Below, one piece after another: positions 12,791-24,220 of a stretch of DNA of 64,000 nt; position 1 is the first letter of the stretch, and each line of letters opens with the position of its first letter. The stretch spans positions 48,216-112,215 of the forward strand of contig ARYC01000786.1 in NCBI GenBank assembly GCA_000711775.1, read 5' to 3'. The notes beneath the pieces are model-generated. The model made no database searches, had not been told where the DNA came from, and saw only the letters and a program-made list of their open reading frames with translations. Source of the DNA: Oxytricha trifallax (Eukaryota; Ciliophora; Spirotrichea; Sporadotrichida; Oxytrichidae). The translations under genes were made by a program, and so were the position numbers.

Positions 12791-15040
12791 ATTCCACTGT
12801 GAATATTCACTTCAAGAAAAACGTCTTAAATGATCTGGTGTATCAATAAAAATTCCTTTTTTTTATAATTTAATCTTTTATTATTGTGCTATCTATTAAT
12901 ATTCAAAAATTTACTGGACAGGTTAAAATTTACTGGGACTGGTAATTTTGTTATAAAGTGTTAATTATATATACAAGTTGAAAGTAGATTAATAAATTTG
13001 AATTCTCCACTATCAGTTAAAAAGTATATATATTATTAGATAATTTAAGTAGTGAAGAAATTTATCAAATAATAACAAAATGCTGTTTATCTATATTTAT
13101 ATTATATGAAAATGCTTATTAATATAATAATTATTATTGAAATAAAAAACTAGTAATTTAGCAATGATAGTTTGATAAAGAATATTTTAATTTAATTTTA
13201 TTTCCTAATTTATTTATGAAAATATAATGAGGGACACTTAAATTTCACTGTTGTAGATTTTAATTATTTTTCTAAAGTTTAATTTTTTTAATTATCAAGA
13301 ATAAGTAACAAAGATAAATTTCTGCAGAGTAAACTTTGTATTTTTAACTTTTTATTAATCTAAGATAAATTAGCTTATGGACTTGCCTTTTGAAAAAATA
13401 AAATCTCCCAGTAAATTCTGATAGAACATTAAAAATTAGAAAAGTTTTCCAAACTTATATTGCATTTCTACAATAGTATCATCTCATAGAAGAATTATAA
13501 TAATCTTTTTTAGGATTTTTTATAAATTCAATAAAGGCATGCTAGTATAATAATAGGTGAAAAGTCTGTTTATTTAAAAAGATATTATAAATAAAAGGCA
13601 TCTAGAATATTTATTAACTAAAAATTAGCAAATGTATCACAATGACTCATAAAAGCTAAAATTATTTATACCTTCTAGCAGCAACACTTTTGTATACCTG
13701 GTACTCATTGATTTGAAAGGCCCACTAAAAATTAGGCATAATAGAATGAGAATGTTGTTCTTATTTGCTAATTTAATATGCTTAAAATAGAAATATAAGT
13801 TAAATATTATTTTTTAAACACACTAAGTTTAAATTAAACTTAACCCTAATTCTAAAAGGGTTATTAGTAAATCAATTAGCACAAAGATCAAGGAGGAAGT
13901 TTTCTGGCTACTGCAGCAACCGTAAGCTTTATTTTACTCACCTTAAGAAATGTAGTTATGAATTTGTACCTTAGATTATTGCAGTGAATTTTATCAAGCA
14001 TATTTGGTTTAAAGCTCATATTAATTCAATTTTCTAATTTTTAATTTTATGACTTCAAAGATTAATTTTATTAACCATTTATTAGAAAAGTTATTCGATA
14101 TTCTTAAATTATTTATATAAATGTTCTGAGCATTTCGCTTTTAAATTTAAAATAAATTATAATACTATTTGAGAATTCATTTTAAAGTTCATCTACAAAT
14201 ATTTAAGTTAAATGATACTACATATTTTGAAAATAAGAATTATTAAGAATATATATAATATTACCAATATAATTAATATACTAAAAGGTATATAAATGAG
14301 CGCACAAAAAGATCAAATTTCTATCAGTAAAAAAGCAAATGACATTAATATCAATACTGCTGCAAATATTTAGTATGACTCATTAAATCGTTGTAGTAAG
14401 CTTTTCTACTGAAACTAACTGACAAATGGTGAATCCACTATATATATATATCTCAACAGCAACTGTTATAGAAATGAGCAAGAGAAATCAAATTTTTAAT
14501 TAATTCTCCTTTTTATATATTATTAATTTTAGCACCATATAAAATATGAAATTTTAATGTGTTAATTATTTCATTACATTTGAATACTTACATTTTGAAT
14601 ATTAAATTATGTTATTAAATTAAAAAATAATCTAATTTAATCAATAAAAAAAGAATCTAGCAATATAGGTTAAGATATCTATATATTAATTTATTGAAAG
14701 ATAACTTCTAAATTAGAAAAATTATGAAAGAAAATGGCAAAAAATGCACAAATTAAAGAAATAAACAATCATTATTAAAAGGTTTTATATCTCTATACTT
14801 AAATTTAAAACTTAACTTTTAAAACTTTGGCATTTATCATTAATTAAATGGTAAATAAGATAACATTTAATTTAAATAAAAATTAATAAGATAAAAAATA
14901 TTAAAAATTAAATTTTAAAAAAATGCAAATAAATATTCTAAAACAGAAAATAAGAAAAGTTATAGAATTTAATAAAAGTTAGATTTTAGATATTTTTATA
15001 AAAATGAGAAAAAATTGAATTGAACAAAAAAAAGATTAAT
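12791..15040. other. AT-rich DNA, weak exon-like spot near 13890
   Basis: Mostly very AT-rich with no recognisable element. At about 13880-13922 a higher-GC stretch reads HKDQGGSFLATAAT and is followed directly by GTAAGC, as at an exon/intron border. That is too short to call a gene. The (TA)-rich run at about 14440-14452 is simple sequence. Confidence 0.35.
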
Positions 15041-15054
15041 ACATCAGCTGTAAT

Positions 15055-15324
15055 TACTTTACTCTTAAAGGGCAGCTGATAATTGTGCCTCCTGTTCCAT
15101 TGCAGCCTCAGATCTAATTTATCGGCTGACTTCTACGCACCTGAATCTAAAATTCCTTATTAAAAGCCTTCTTTTTAAATTCTGGATTTCTGTGCCTCCC
15201 AGGCACAAGTGCAACTCGAGAGTAAATAAAATGTATTTTTAGCACGCACTATATCTTCCATACTAAGCCTATTTCGATGACGAGGAGCAATAGTGACATA
15301 TTTAGAATGACTCAAGATAGGCAT
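15055..15324 (-). other. candidate gene segment (RRHNYQLP paralogue 1)
   Basis: On the minus strand an ATG at 15324 opens MPILSHSKYVTIAPRHRNR, then LSMEDIVRAKNTFYLL, and later WNRRHNYQLPFKSKVI near 15060. Beyond that the DNA becomes AT-rich. The RRHNYQLP block recurs as RRHNYQLPLKNKVI at about 16530-16580 on the same strand, so this frame is conserved between two copies, which supports coding. The protein is not recognised. A second frame is also open here (ATG 15364 to TGA 15044, 106 codons), but it does not continue into the other copy. Likely an MDS or duplicated exon. Confidence 0.45.
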
Positions 15325-15534
15325 TCTAAGAAGTTAAGGGAAGGTGGGAGACGCCAAAAATCATGATAAAAATTGTATTTTTTACCTTCAGCGGAGGATT
15401 TATTAAACTTACTTTCTCCAAGAAATTTTTATTCTTGGAGGCTGATCTTCTAGTTTTAAAGATTTTGAAGTAAGTTTCCATTTATTTTATTTTTTATTTT
15501 TAATTTAATTTCTTATTTTCTTTTTTTATTATTG

Positions 15535-15950
15535 TTGGAATACATTTAAAATTGGGATATTAATTATAATTAAATTAAAAATTGATTAATTTTGTGGCAG
15601 TTAAAGTTGGCCAATTTGAACGATCTTGGGCTCATTCGATAGAGAATTCAAAATAAGCTGGACTTTATTATTGGCGGTACCTATTTTATTGCATCTATGG
15701 AGCTAGATAACTTCACTTTAATGTGAGGGTATAATTTATCAATTCAGAGGCGTTTAATTAAAGTGAAGTTATCTCACTCCCTGATGCGATAAAATAGTAC
15801 CGCCAATAGTAAAGTCCAGCTTATTTTAAATTCTCTATCGAATGATCCAAAGATCGTTCAAATTGGCCAACTTTAACTGCCACAAAATTAAACAATTTTT
15901 AATTTAATTTTAATTAATATCCCAATCTCGAATGTTTTCCTACAATAGTT
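15535..15950. repeat. foldback inverted repeat between the two RRHNYQLP segments
   Basis: Arms of about 185 bp (15535-15720 and 15759-15950) are complementary with scattered mismatches. They share the landmarks TGTGGCAGTTAAAGTTGGCC and GGCGGTACCTATTTTATTGC. The loop is about 40 bp. The outer ends (ATTGTTGGAA and TTCCTACAATAG) pair, but no clear target duplication is seen. It is non-coding, and probably an older foldback element than those at 7 and 8 kb because the arms have diverged. Confidence 0.75.
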
Positions 15951-16396
15951 AATGATTTTGATGATAATCTCGCGGGACAATTATATAAAAGTATGTACTT
16001 TGACAATTTTTTTCTGATAATTTTTAGGTAATATTTAAACTATTTATGTTGAAAAATTCCTAATTAACTTTGAATAATTCTTTATGGATTTATGTACATT
16101 CTAGGAGGATTCAGAATAATGTTCTTTTTTTTCAAAAAAAATAATTTTTCCTTAAAAAAAATTTAACTAAGGATTCAAAAAATGGCACCCAAAAAAAGAA
16201 AATAAGATTAATGATAAATCTATATGGAACTATGATAATCAAAATGGATTTTTGAGATTCATGAGTTTTGGTAAGTAAAGATGAAAAAATGTGATTTAAA
16301 AAAGATTTTTAAAAAATTTAATTAAAAGCAGGGCAGAGATTACAGCATCTGCCACGAGTGAGTTTCAAGCTATATTATTTCTAAATTTATATTTAT

Positions 16397-16582
16397 TCAT
16401 TAATTATATATAGTAAGATCATTATCTTCAAAACCTGACGTATTAAGTTTGAGCAACTCAAAAAATTTTGGGAAATTTTGAACTTGATGATTCCTCAAAG
16501 AGTATTGACAAAAAACAGTTTCAATTACTTTATTCTTCAAGGGCAGCTGATAATTGTGCCTCCTGTGCCATTGCTGCCTCAA
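16397..16582 (-). other. candidate gene segment (RRHNYQLP paralogue 2), C-terminal
   Basis: On the minus strand the frame reads MRQQWHRRHNYQLPLKNKV, then CQYSLRNHQVQNFPKFFELL and SGFEDNDLTIYNQ, ending at TGA 16397-16399. Its beginning parallels the end of paralogue 1, 1.4 kb away. The stretch of about 75 bp spanning the shared block is clearly related at the DNA level but not identical, so this is a duplicated segment and not a single short MDS pointer. The acidic end and natural stop suggest the C-terminus of a real protein. The family is unknown. Confidence 0.45.
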
Positions 16583-17182
16583 TTATAATGTTTATATATT
16601 ATGTTATTATTTTCTTTTATTTTTATTTATTTTATTTAAGATTTAGTTTCATTATTTAATTACTTCTCTTTCCTTCTTATTAAAATAAATATAGTGAACT
16701 ATCATCGAAACTGAAATTAAATTTTACATTAATTATATTTAAATCTGATTTTAATCTATAATATTAGTTTATTATCTTAATCTTCCTCATCATTTAATTA
16801 TATTAAACTTTTCTTTCTTTTTATGTATTCATGCAAGATATTCCACTTTTTATACTCTATTTTCCAATAGTTGAATTTCCCCTTTTTTTTTAGTGACTTT
16901 TCACGTTTAATTTTATCATATCTCTATTTTTGACAGCTATATAAGAGATACTTCCGTGAATATGCACTCTATTTTTTCAAAGAAATTTTATCATATAAGA
17001 GATGCTTGGTAAATTAAATTAATAAATTTAAAACTTTTCAAGTTAATGATTATAGATTTAACTTGTTACTAATAGTTTTAATTTAATAAAACTTTTTTAT
17101 TGGAATGTCTTAATTAATTTTAGGCATACTTTTTATAATTAAGACTGATGTGATTTTAATTTATTAAACATCTCTAATATGA

Positions 17183-17430
17183 TTAAATTTCTGTGAAGGA
17201 AATGGAGTGCAGGTTCTAGGAAGCATCTCTGATGTAACAGTCTAAAACCGAGATAAGGTAAAATTTACAGCAAAAAAGTCACAAAACACAGTGATAGTCC
17301 AAGCTATTGAATGAGTGTAGAATTTCTTGCATGAAAACATAAAAAAAAGAAAAGTTAAATATGATAAAAATGATGAGGAAGTTGATGATAATAAGCTATA
17401 TAAATATCTAAAATTAGTTTTAAATATAGT
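17183..17430 (+). other. coding-like segment next to the LINE tail
   Basis: The frame follows TGA 17180-17182 and encodes FCEGNGVQVLGSISDVTV, then FTAKKSQNTVIVQAIE, then TGA at 17312-17314. Continuing in the same frame it gives FLHENIKKRKVKYDKND and EEVDDNKLYKYL. The mix of polar and acidic residues is that of a genuine C-terminal region, but the internal TGA means a mutation, an intron or internal eliminated sequence, or chance. The LINE 3' tail starts immediately downstream, so the retroelement may have inserted beside or into this gene piece. Confidence 0.35.
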
Positions 17431-17535
17431 AGTAGTAGTAGTAAAATACTTAAAGGTAAATTAAAATATGAAAAAAAAAGAACAGTGATAAATTACTTTC
17501 TAATTTTCTCACATTTTAGATATTCGAATCTTGTA

Positions 17536-20500
17536 TCACTTTGTCATTAATTTCGTCACATCAAACTATTAATCTTTCTTTTTGACATATGCCACTTTAA
17601 AAAGCTTTTTAATTGGCTTATAATACCAATTGGTTTCTAGTTGTCTTATTCTTTAGTCTATCCATATCATATTTGTTATGATTTCTATTTGGTAGTGGCT
17701 TCTCAAGTCAAATAGTCTATTCTCTCTTAGAATTTCGAGATTCTTGTGGGGTCTCCAGCTGAGTTTATTAACTCACATCTTTTCATATGAATTTTATCTA
17801 CCAGGACCTCGTGCACACTACAGTAATGACTCATTCCGTAGTTGATTATAGTCTTCCCTTGGCTTACTGTCATAATTGTGTCCGTTACGTTTTTTGTCAG
17901 AGATATTTTCTTCCTTTTTGCAACTCGTTTCCTTTCATCTTAATCTCTCCCTCTCTCTTTTAGGTCTTCATATTAATCTTTTTCATGTTCTTCTGAACCA
18001 AGTCCCTTATTATTTCACTGGTATTGGTTTCTTTAAGTTGGGTGTCATTCCTCAGTATTTAATTTGGTATATCTCTTGGGGTTCTAAACGCGATTCATTT
18101 CAGTTGTAGTTCTATCATCTCTATTTCTTCAATTTTGACGAATTGTGCTGCGATTAACGGGGTGTATTTATAAATTATCAATGATCTTATCTGAGCTATC
18201 ATTATTGAATCGCTAACAGTACGATTGTTGGATCTCGTCAGTTTCTGCTAAAACTCAGTTTATTACTTGATTTCATTACATGAATTCTTCAGAAATTTCT
18301 GAGTATTCAAATATATTCTTTGCCCTAAATTTTTTGCTTCCTCCACCTTGTTTATTCCTTCTATTTGAAGTCCCCTTCCGAAGATTCTTGCATCGCTTAA
18401 GAAGATGTCTTCTTTGTGTTGAGTTTTAAATTATGTGATTTTTCTATATCTCTGAAGCTTTCTATCACTCTCTTAAATAGTTATGGGTCTTTAACATTTA
18501 CTAATATGTCATCAGCAAATGCGATTAGTTTTAATTACATTATTAGTGATTTTAATTCTTACTGGCTGAATAGGGAGTCTTGAATAGAAATGTTGAACAA
18601 CATAGGTGATAGTCTGCTTCCTTATGCTACTCCTTGTTCTATGATTATCTCTTATTCTTCATAGATAATCCTGTTATTTGTGTAGAGCATTTCGATTAGT
18701 TTTACCACTTCAGCATCTTTTTGACAATTAACTCTCCATCTAAGGATAAAGACTCGTTTGTCTTTCTAGACTGTGTCATAAGCTTTTTATAAGTCAATTA
18801 GCAGGTATGCGTCTCTTTGCTTGCTCTTCCTCCTGGATGTTTTATTGTGTTCGAGGGACCTTATTAAATTAATGTGAGTGCTCTTACTATCCTTAAAGCC
18901 GTTTTGGTAATTTCCAGTTTGTAGCAATTCACTATTATTTTCCTTAACTTTGTTAATAATAACTTTCTCTATTATTTTCCCTAAATGTGAGTTGACTACT
19001 ATTGGTCTTGTATTTATGAAAAATAAGTGGAAAAGTTTAAGTTTAAATGAAAATCAAATATATGAATAGGAATACTTATTGTGATATGCAAAACTTAAAA
19101 TCTAAAAACAGTTACTGTGTTCAAACACACTACATATCATTTGTTGTTTAATCTTAATCATTCTTCTTCAGCGCCTTGTCTTTTTGTCACTTTCTGAAAT
19201 ATCTGTCAACTGCCACTCTTAGTCTTACCAGGTAGTATAGCTAAAAAATAAAAAATTTAGATATGTTTTTTGTAACTTACATTTATTGTGAATGACTCGG
19301 CATCTTCTGCTCAGACATTTTTCCATTTTTTAATAATTCTAATTAATTTCACTTTAATTTATTGATTTCCTATTATAAATCGTAATTGCTGTCTTCTGGG
19401 TATGATTCCTTCTAGTCCTTACTTAAAAGTATCAACCTTCTCTCTTTGATATATTATGGGATCTGTTTCTCGTTTGGCCATTATGTTATTTTTGACAGAT
19501 TGTTTTTCTTATTTTTTTGGACTTGCTCAGCATTTTTTCTTCAAATCCCTCTGGTCAAATCGCTTTCTTAAAATTGCACTCTTGGATACTTAGTTCGGCG
19601 TCTTTTGTTTCACAAAATTTCTCTCCTTCTTTCTCGTCTATCATTACTACGTCTCTTTTGTTTTCTATTTTCAATTATTGCTCTCCTTTGTCTTTAAAGA
19701 GTTGGGTGTAGAACTCTACGACTGTTTTCCTAGTAATTTCTCCTGCTTCAATTCTTTTTTCTTTAATCTTTAGTCCTTTGATTGGTTGAGAATCCTTTTA
19801 GCTCTTTGTTAATCGTTTCGCCATATAAAAGAATCCTTTTAAGTCATTCTTATCTAGGCAGTGTTCTAAATCGTTTGTTGCCTCTTTCTATTTGGTTTTA
19901 AATTCTTGGAATACATTTGTCTGGCTTGTGCCGTTATTCCTTAGTACCCACTCCGGTGGCTATTAGCACCAATTTGTCCCTCTTACTTGTTTTTCTATTT
20001 TATCCGAAAAGCATTTTTATATCGGGTTGTCTAGATCTTCCAAAGTAAGTTCTCTTCCTCCTTCTACAAATGTTTTCCAACTTTGCTTCCTGATGTCAGT
20101 TATTCTAATAGTTCTCTCCCTGTCAGTTATTTTTAGGTCATCATCTTAGAAATTAATTCTGATATTTACTTAGATTAGTTTATGGTCTGTTAATCTAAGT
20201 TGCCAAGTTTCCCAGTTGATTGTTTCTACATTTGAATATATTTAATCTAACTAACTTCCCTTTTTGTGTGTTTCTACACCTTCTGGGATAGACTCTTTTA
20301 ACCCTTCTTTGTTTAATATTTTTCCTTTGTCTTTAATGGGAAAGTTGAAATCTCCCATCACTATTATTCTTTGTCTTTGACATTTTTTCTTCAAAGATTT
20401 AATCATGAATACCAACCTATTCTACAACTCTTTAATTTCTTCGTTCCAGTATGGTAGGATATGGGCAGTTATGATATGTAGTGGGTAAACGCACATTGAG

Positions 20501-20876
20501 GATGTTCCAAGTAATATATTACTTTAGAGTTTTTATCGTTTTTATTTCGTATTTTCCACTGTTTAGAACCAATATTCCTCCATTTCTTGCTAGTTAAGTT
20601 TGCGCTATATTCTTATAATTGATTTCAATAGGCCTTTGTAGAATGGTTTCTACTAGCCCTGTGAAATCGGGATTTTCGCCTTCCATGTCCTTCATTAGCT
20701 GGTCTTGTTTGATTTTCGCATTAAGTCCTCTGATGCTTTGTAGGCATATTTTTATTTCAATCGTTTTCGTATTTACTTGTCTTTTGTTGTTGATGATCTA
20801 TTCTCTCCTTTTTGTTCGCTATCTTTCTGCGAACCTCTTATCTTCTAACCCATCCTTCAGCTTCTCTCACTGGTTA
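17536..20876 (-). pseudogene. LINE ORF2: endonuclease and reverse transcriptase, broken
   Basis: The endonuclease part starts at about 20760 with ICLQSIRGLNAKIK and carries VET (the QET position), MGDFNFPI at about 20345, a LDQIYSN block and TDHKLI near 20195, the hallmark order of AP endonucleases. The RT part has SRLSPMLFN (about 18615), the catalytic FADD box (about 18500, in LIAFADDILV) and NLKLNTKKT, then a C-terminal region ending at TGA 17536-17538. Breaks seen: a frameshift near 20500 just before the VYPLHIIT block, TGA in place of a Gly codon near 19553, the 365-bp insertion at about 19012-19375 before RPIVV, TGA near 18105, and a frameshift near 17880. Non-functional as it stands. 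Confidence 0.85.
19012..19375 (-). other. insertion of about 365 bp in the LINE RT domain, with an intron-like stretch
   Basis: LINE coding reads up to RRLILLSKDQKESYPED (about 19380) and resumes at NTRPIVVNSHLGK (about 19012). The DNA between is not LINE sequence. It is AT-rich with a higher-GC core on the minus strand that contains a short ATG frame (MEKCLSRRCRVIHNK). The core is split by GTAAGTTAC...TTTTTTAG (about 19283-19239, 45 nt), which looks like a spliceable ciliate intron. After removal the frame continues SILPGKTKSGS to TGA. The ends show only a weak ATTTAT-type inverted match. It could be an internal eliminated sequence, a small element or a misplaced gene piece. Confidence 0.45.
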
Positions 20877-21286
20877 ATAGAATTCAAGCTGTCGGCTATG
20901 TCATCCTTGACCGAGAATTTGTTTATGTTTTTCCAATAGTTATGTTATAAATAAACATTCAGGTTTTGAAATGTTGATCTTGACGAAATTGATTTTGAAT
21001 TTTCAAAGTATTTTTCCAATGTTAGTTGGGACGAGGCTTTGTCTCCCTGCCCACTATTTCTGAGTATACTGGTAGCTTCCTTCTTCCACTGATGATTTAC
21101 TTTCCCGGCTGCATTTTTCTCGCCCTCTTTAATTATTAAAGATCTCTTTTTTTTAAATTCCAGTTTTATATATATTATATTTTTAGTATTATTTATTAGT
21201 GAGCGAGGAGCAATATGGAACATCTCTAAAAGTTTGGGTGCTGATGGAGTGAGGTGCCAGGGACATGGCCCCCTCGAGCAAGCCAA
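20877..21286 (-). CDS. LINE ORF1-like basic protein
   Basis: An ATG at 21286 opens a frame of 136 codons in the ciliate code ending at TGA 20877-20879. After a Pro/Ser-rich start it is strongly charged (FKKKRSLIIKEGEKNAAGK, NHQWKKEATSILRNSGQG), as ORF1 nucleic-acid-binding proteins of LINEs often are. ORF2 follows in the same frame directly after the TGA, so the two may be expressed by reinitiation or readthrough, or the TGA may be a mutation of one long ORF. No zinc knuckle is visible. The assignment rests mainly on position. Confidence 0.5.
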
Positions 21287-21560
21287 CCTACTCTACTGCA
21301 CAGGACGCAAAGTTGGCTCGTAAGCGCCAAGTACCACTTCTCCTAGGTGGAACTGATACTACAGTGAATGGCTTAATAACAAAATGCACGGAAGAGGTAT
21401 ACACACTGGTAACGATGACAATGTAAGCAGCAACTAAATCTACTAGATCAGACACGGTGATGACAACAATCTAAGATTACAAGAATCGTAAATAATAGTC
21501 AGAGCCACCACTAACACTGCCAGTGCAGACCTAGCCAGTAAACCAGCAGACCCGGCAGAC

Positions 21561-22619
21561 TTATTATATATCTAATACCTACTAACTAAAATAGGTTTAA
21601 AAAAAGATGTATATATAGCTCTCTAATAAATAATACTGATTAATATATAATGTCTAGAAATTTTGATCTCTAGAATTTTTAATTTACCTTATAGTTACTC
21701 TCTATATTTAATTTTTTATTAAATTTAAATTTTGATAAATATTCACTATATTTACCTTATTTCTTTTCATTTTATTTTCTTTAAATAAAACTTTAATTAA
21801 AGCTTCTATTTTGATATTTGAACTCCCTATATATCTTGTTTACCATCTTAGTCAAAAGAGTTATTTAAATTCGTAAAGCACTTTATTTTTTATGTTAGTA
21901 GCGTAGTTTATGATATATTATTAATTTTCTCGATATTATTCCGTTTAATTAATTTTTAAGAAACAGATTGTATGAATTTTATATTATTTTGGGAAATTTT
22001 ATATCTTATATTAATGAGCATATGTATTTTCTAGATATTCTTGAGGTTTGGTTTATTTAATAGATGTCTATCCTTTTATTATCTTAGATTATTTAATTAA
22101 GATATTTGTATAAGTAAAGGTTACTGTGATTATAGAAGATATTGTAGATTTAAATAAGCTTCATTAAAGTTCATTAATTTAGATTAATATAATTCACGTT
22201 TTATTTTTTGTACTTTCCTAAGACCTCATTGTATTTGAGATATAACTATTTCCCACGTATTACACTTTTTTGACCTTCCACTTCTTTTCTTATTTATTTA
22301 AAAATGTTTTAATTAATTAATTAATTAATTAATTAAATTTTTTCCCTTGAATTATTAAATGAAATTAAACACTTTATTGAAAATATAAAAAGTTACTTGA
22401 TAATATATTTTATCAATGAATTGCTAATAGAACTAAAAATATATGTAAATTGTTAGGTCATATGATTAATTGCTTGTTAATATTTCAATATATAGAATTG
22501 AGGAAATAGCTAAGGATTATAACAAAAACAATGCAACACCGACAACAATAACTACAACCATAATATATTTAATTGATATAATAATTGTGTTAAATTAAAT
22601 GTTTATTATAGCACGCTTT
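21561..22619. other. AT-rich DNA with a (TTAA)n run
   Basis: No gene is supported. A TTAA tandem run lies at about 22308-22336. The stretch ends at the left end of the first TBE transposon. Confidence 0.5.
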
Positions 22620-22780
22620 CAAAACCCCAAAACCCTTTCAGTAGTTTGATTGAGTTTTTGATTGATAAAAGTAGACTATTAGTGCATACTTTATTAGGGT
22701 TTTAATAGGGTTTATGTAGGGGTTTAATGTTTAAATATTAGTATTTTAAGTGAGTATAACAAGCGAGTTTTTAAAATATT

Positions 22781-24220
22781 TCACACAAACATAAGCTTAG
22801 AGTCATGTGGCAGTTCTCTGAATTTTATCTTTCTAAGTTGATGTTTGATTGTTTCTATTGTTTGTTAATTCTCTTAGCTTGGCTTGATAATAGTTGAGTA
22901 TGCAAGTTCTCTGAGACCTCCATTTATTTTATTTTTATCGAGATATTGTTTGATTCTCTGCTTAGAATCTCTCTCACCCTTGCAGCTAAAGTAATCGTTT
23001 CTTGGCATGTCGCTCTCTATTATTATTACTGATAGAGCCCAGATATTCCATGCAGTGTCTCCGTCTCTCCAATCTTCTCTTTCTGGGAAATAACCTGGAG
23101 CACCTAATACATTTTCTAATGCAGAGGCCTAAACTCTTTGTGCCCTATTGAAATCAATAATAAATACTCTCAGTGGTTGATAATCAATCATAATATTATC
23201 TGGTTTTAAGTCTCTATGAACGTAGCCTAGCTTGTGAAGCTCTTCAATCCCCTCAACTATCTGCTATACTATCTAGCCAATTTATCTCTGACATCTATTG
23301 TCAGATAAGAATTCTCTGAAAGTCATTTCTAATAATGGAAGCCTGAAGGCTACATGATCTTTACCAAGTAAAATAGCATCAAGCTAGACGATATGCCTGC
23401 ACTCATTGAACTTTGCCTTTTAAAGACCATAATACTCATTTGCAAATTCCATTTGGAACTTGTCATCAGCAAGGAAGTAATCGAAAGGATATATCTTATA
23501 AGCATATTAGTCATCAGTAATGACTCTCTTCTCTATTTTATCTTCAAGAGTGAGGTAGCTTTCTAGGCAAGAATCTAAGTCAATAATTTTTAATATAGGA
23601 ATCTTCATTGCCTCTATTTTAACCATGATTTTATTGATCTCAGAGACTGGAAAGTTCTTGACTGCTTTCTTCATTTTAACTTACTTCTAGACTTCAACTC
23701 TAAGAGACTCCACTGGGTTTCTTGATCTTCTCTTTTAGAGGAATCTATTCCCTGTAGGTTCATGAATAAAGACAAAACTTTAATTGTGCTTTTTCTTTAA
23801 GTGCACTTTGAGGTCTCTAGTATGAGAATATGGCTTCTCACAGACATACTTCCCATCTTTCTTTTAATGCTTGAGATATAACCTTGGCATATCGTTGTGT
23901 ATATCTCTCAAGTGTCTCTTATAAGTTGACTTGTAAGGGAAAACTTTATTGCATTCTTTGCATTAATAGTCAACTTTGGCTGGTATTTATTAATGCTCTA
24001 TGGAGGGTTGTTTAACCTCCTCCTCAATTTACACAGCTTCTATGATAACCTCCTACTTAACTTATATTTAAATCTCAAAGCTAGACTGGTCAAAGTTGTC
24101 ATAAGTAGGCTCCCACTGAGTACAAGCGTCTCTGGTCTCTACTTTTCTTGGTTGCTGGAATGATAACTTTTATTGACATGATCCAAGTAATGCCGCTCTT
24201 CTCAAAAGGTTAGCGCTCAT
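22781..24220 (-). CDS. TBE zinc-finger/protein-kinase-like protein (57-kDa type)
   Basis: 479 aa from ATG 24220 to TGA 22781-22783, open throughout in code 6. Residues about 90-115 hold a C2H2 finger (YQCKECNKVFPYKS...RHLRDIH). A second finger follows, but its Cys pair is broken: KYVCEKPYS lacks the CxxC spacing that copy 3 retains (YVCKFCEKPYS). The C-terminal half is kinase-like, with a YAYKIY lysine block, HRDLKPDN as catalytic loop, IIDFN in place of DFG, and GYFPE in place of APE. Substrate and activity are unknown, and the DFN change could weaken metal binding. It overlaps the upstream 182-aa ORF by ATGA, suggesting linked expression. The length matches the 57-kDa ORF described in TBE elements. 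Confidence 0.92.

Larger units (their letters stand above)
17428..21560 (-). mobile_element. degenerate LINE (non-LTR) retrotransposon
   Basis: On the minus strand the order is a GC-rich 5' region (21560-21290), a basic ORF1, then ORF2 with AP-type endonuclease and reverse transcriptase motifs, a short 3' region and a (TAC)n tail (the + strand shows repeated AGT at 17428-17443). The reading needs TAA/TAG as glutamine. At least two TGA stops, two or more frameshifts, and an insertion of about 365 bp in the RT domain show that it is dead. No target duplication is evident. The layout fits APE-encoding LINEs of the L2/CR1/Jockey type; the clade cannot be settled by eye. Confidence 0.88.

Noticed and set aside
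17876-20939. Plus-strand ORFs of 64-106 codons
   Set aside because: They are antisense to LINE ORF1/ORF2, which show endonuclease and reverse-transcriptase motifs on the minus strand.
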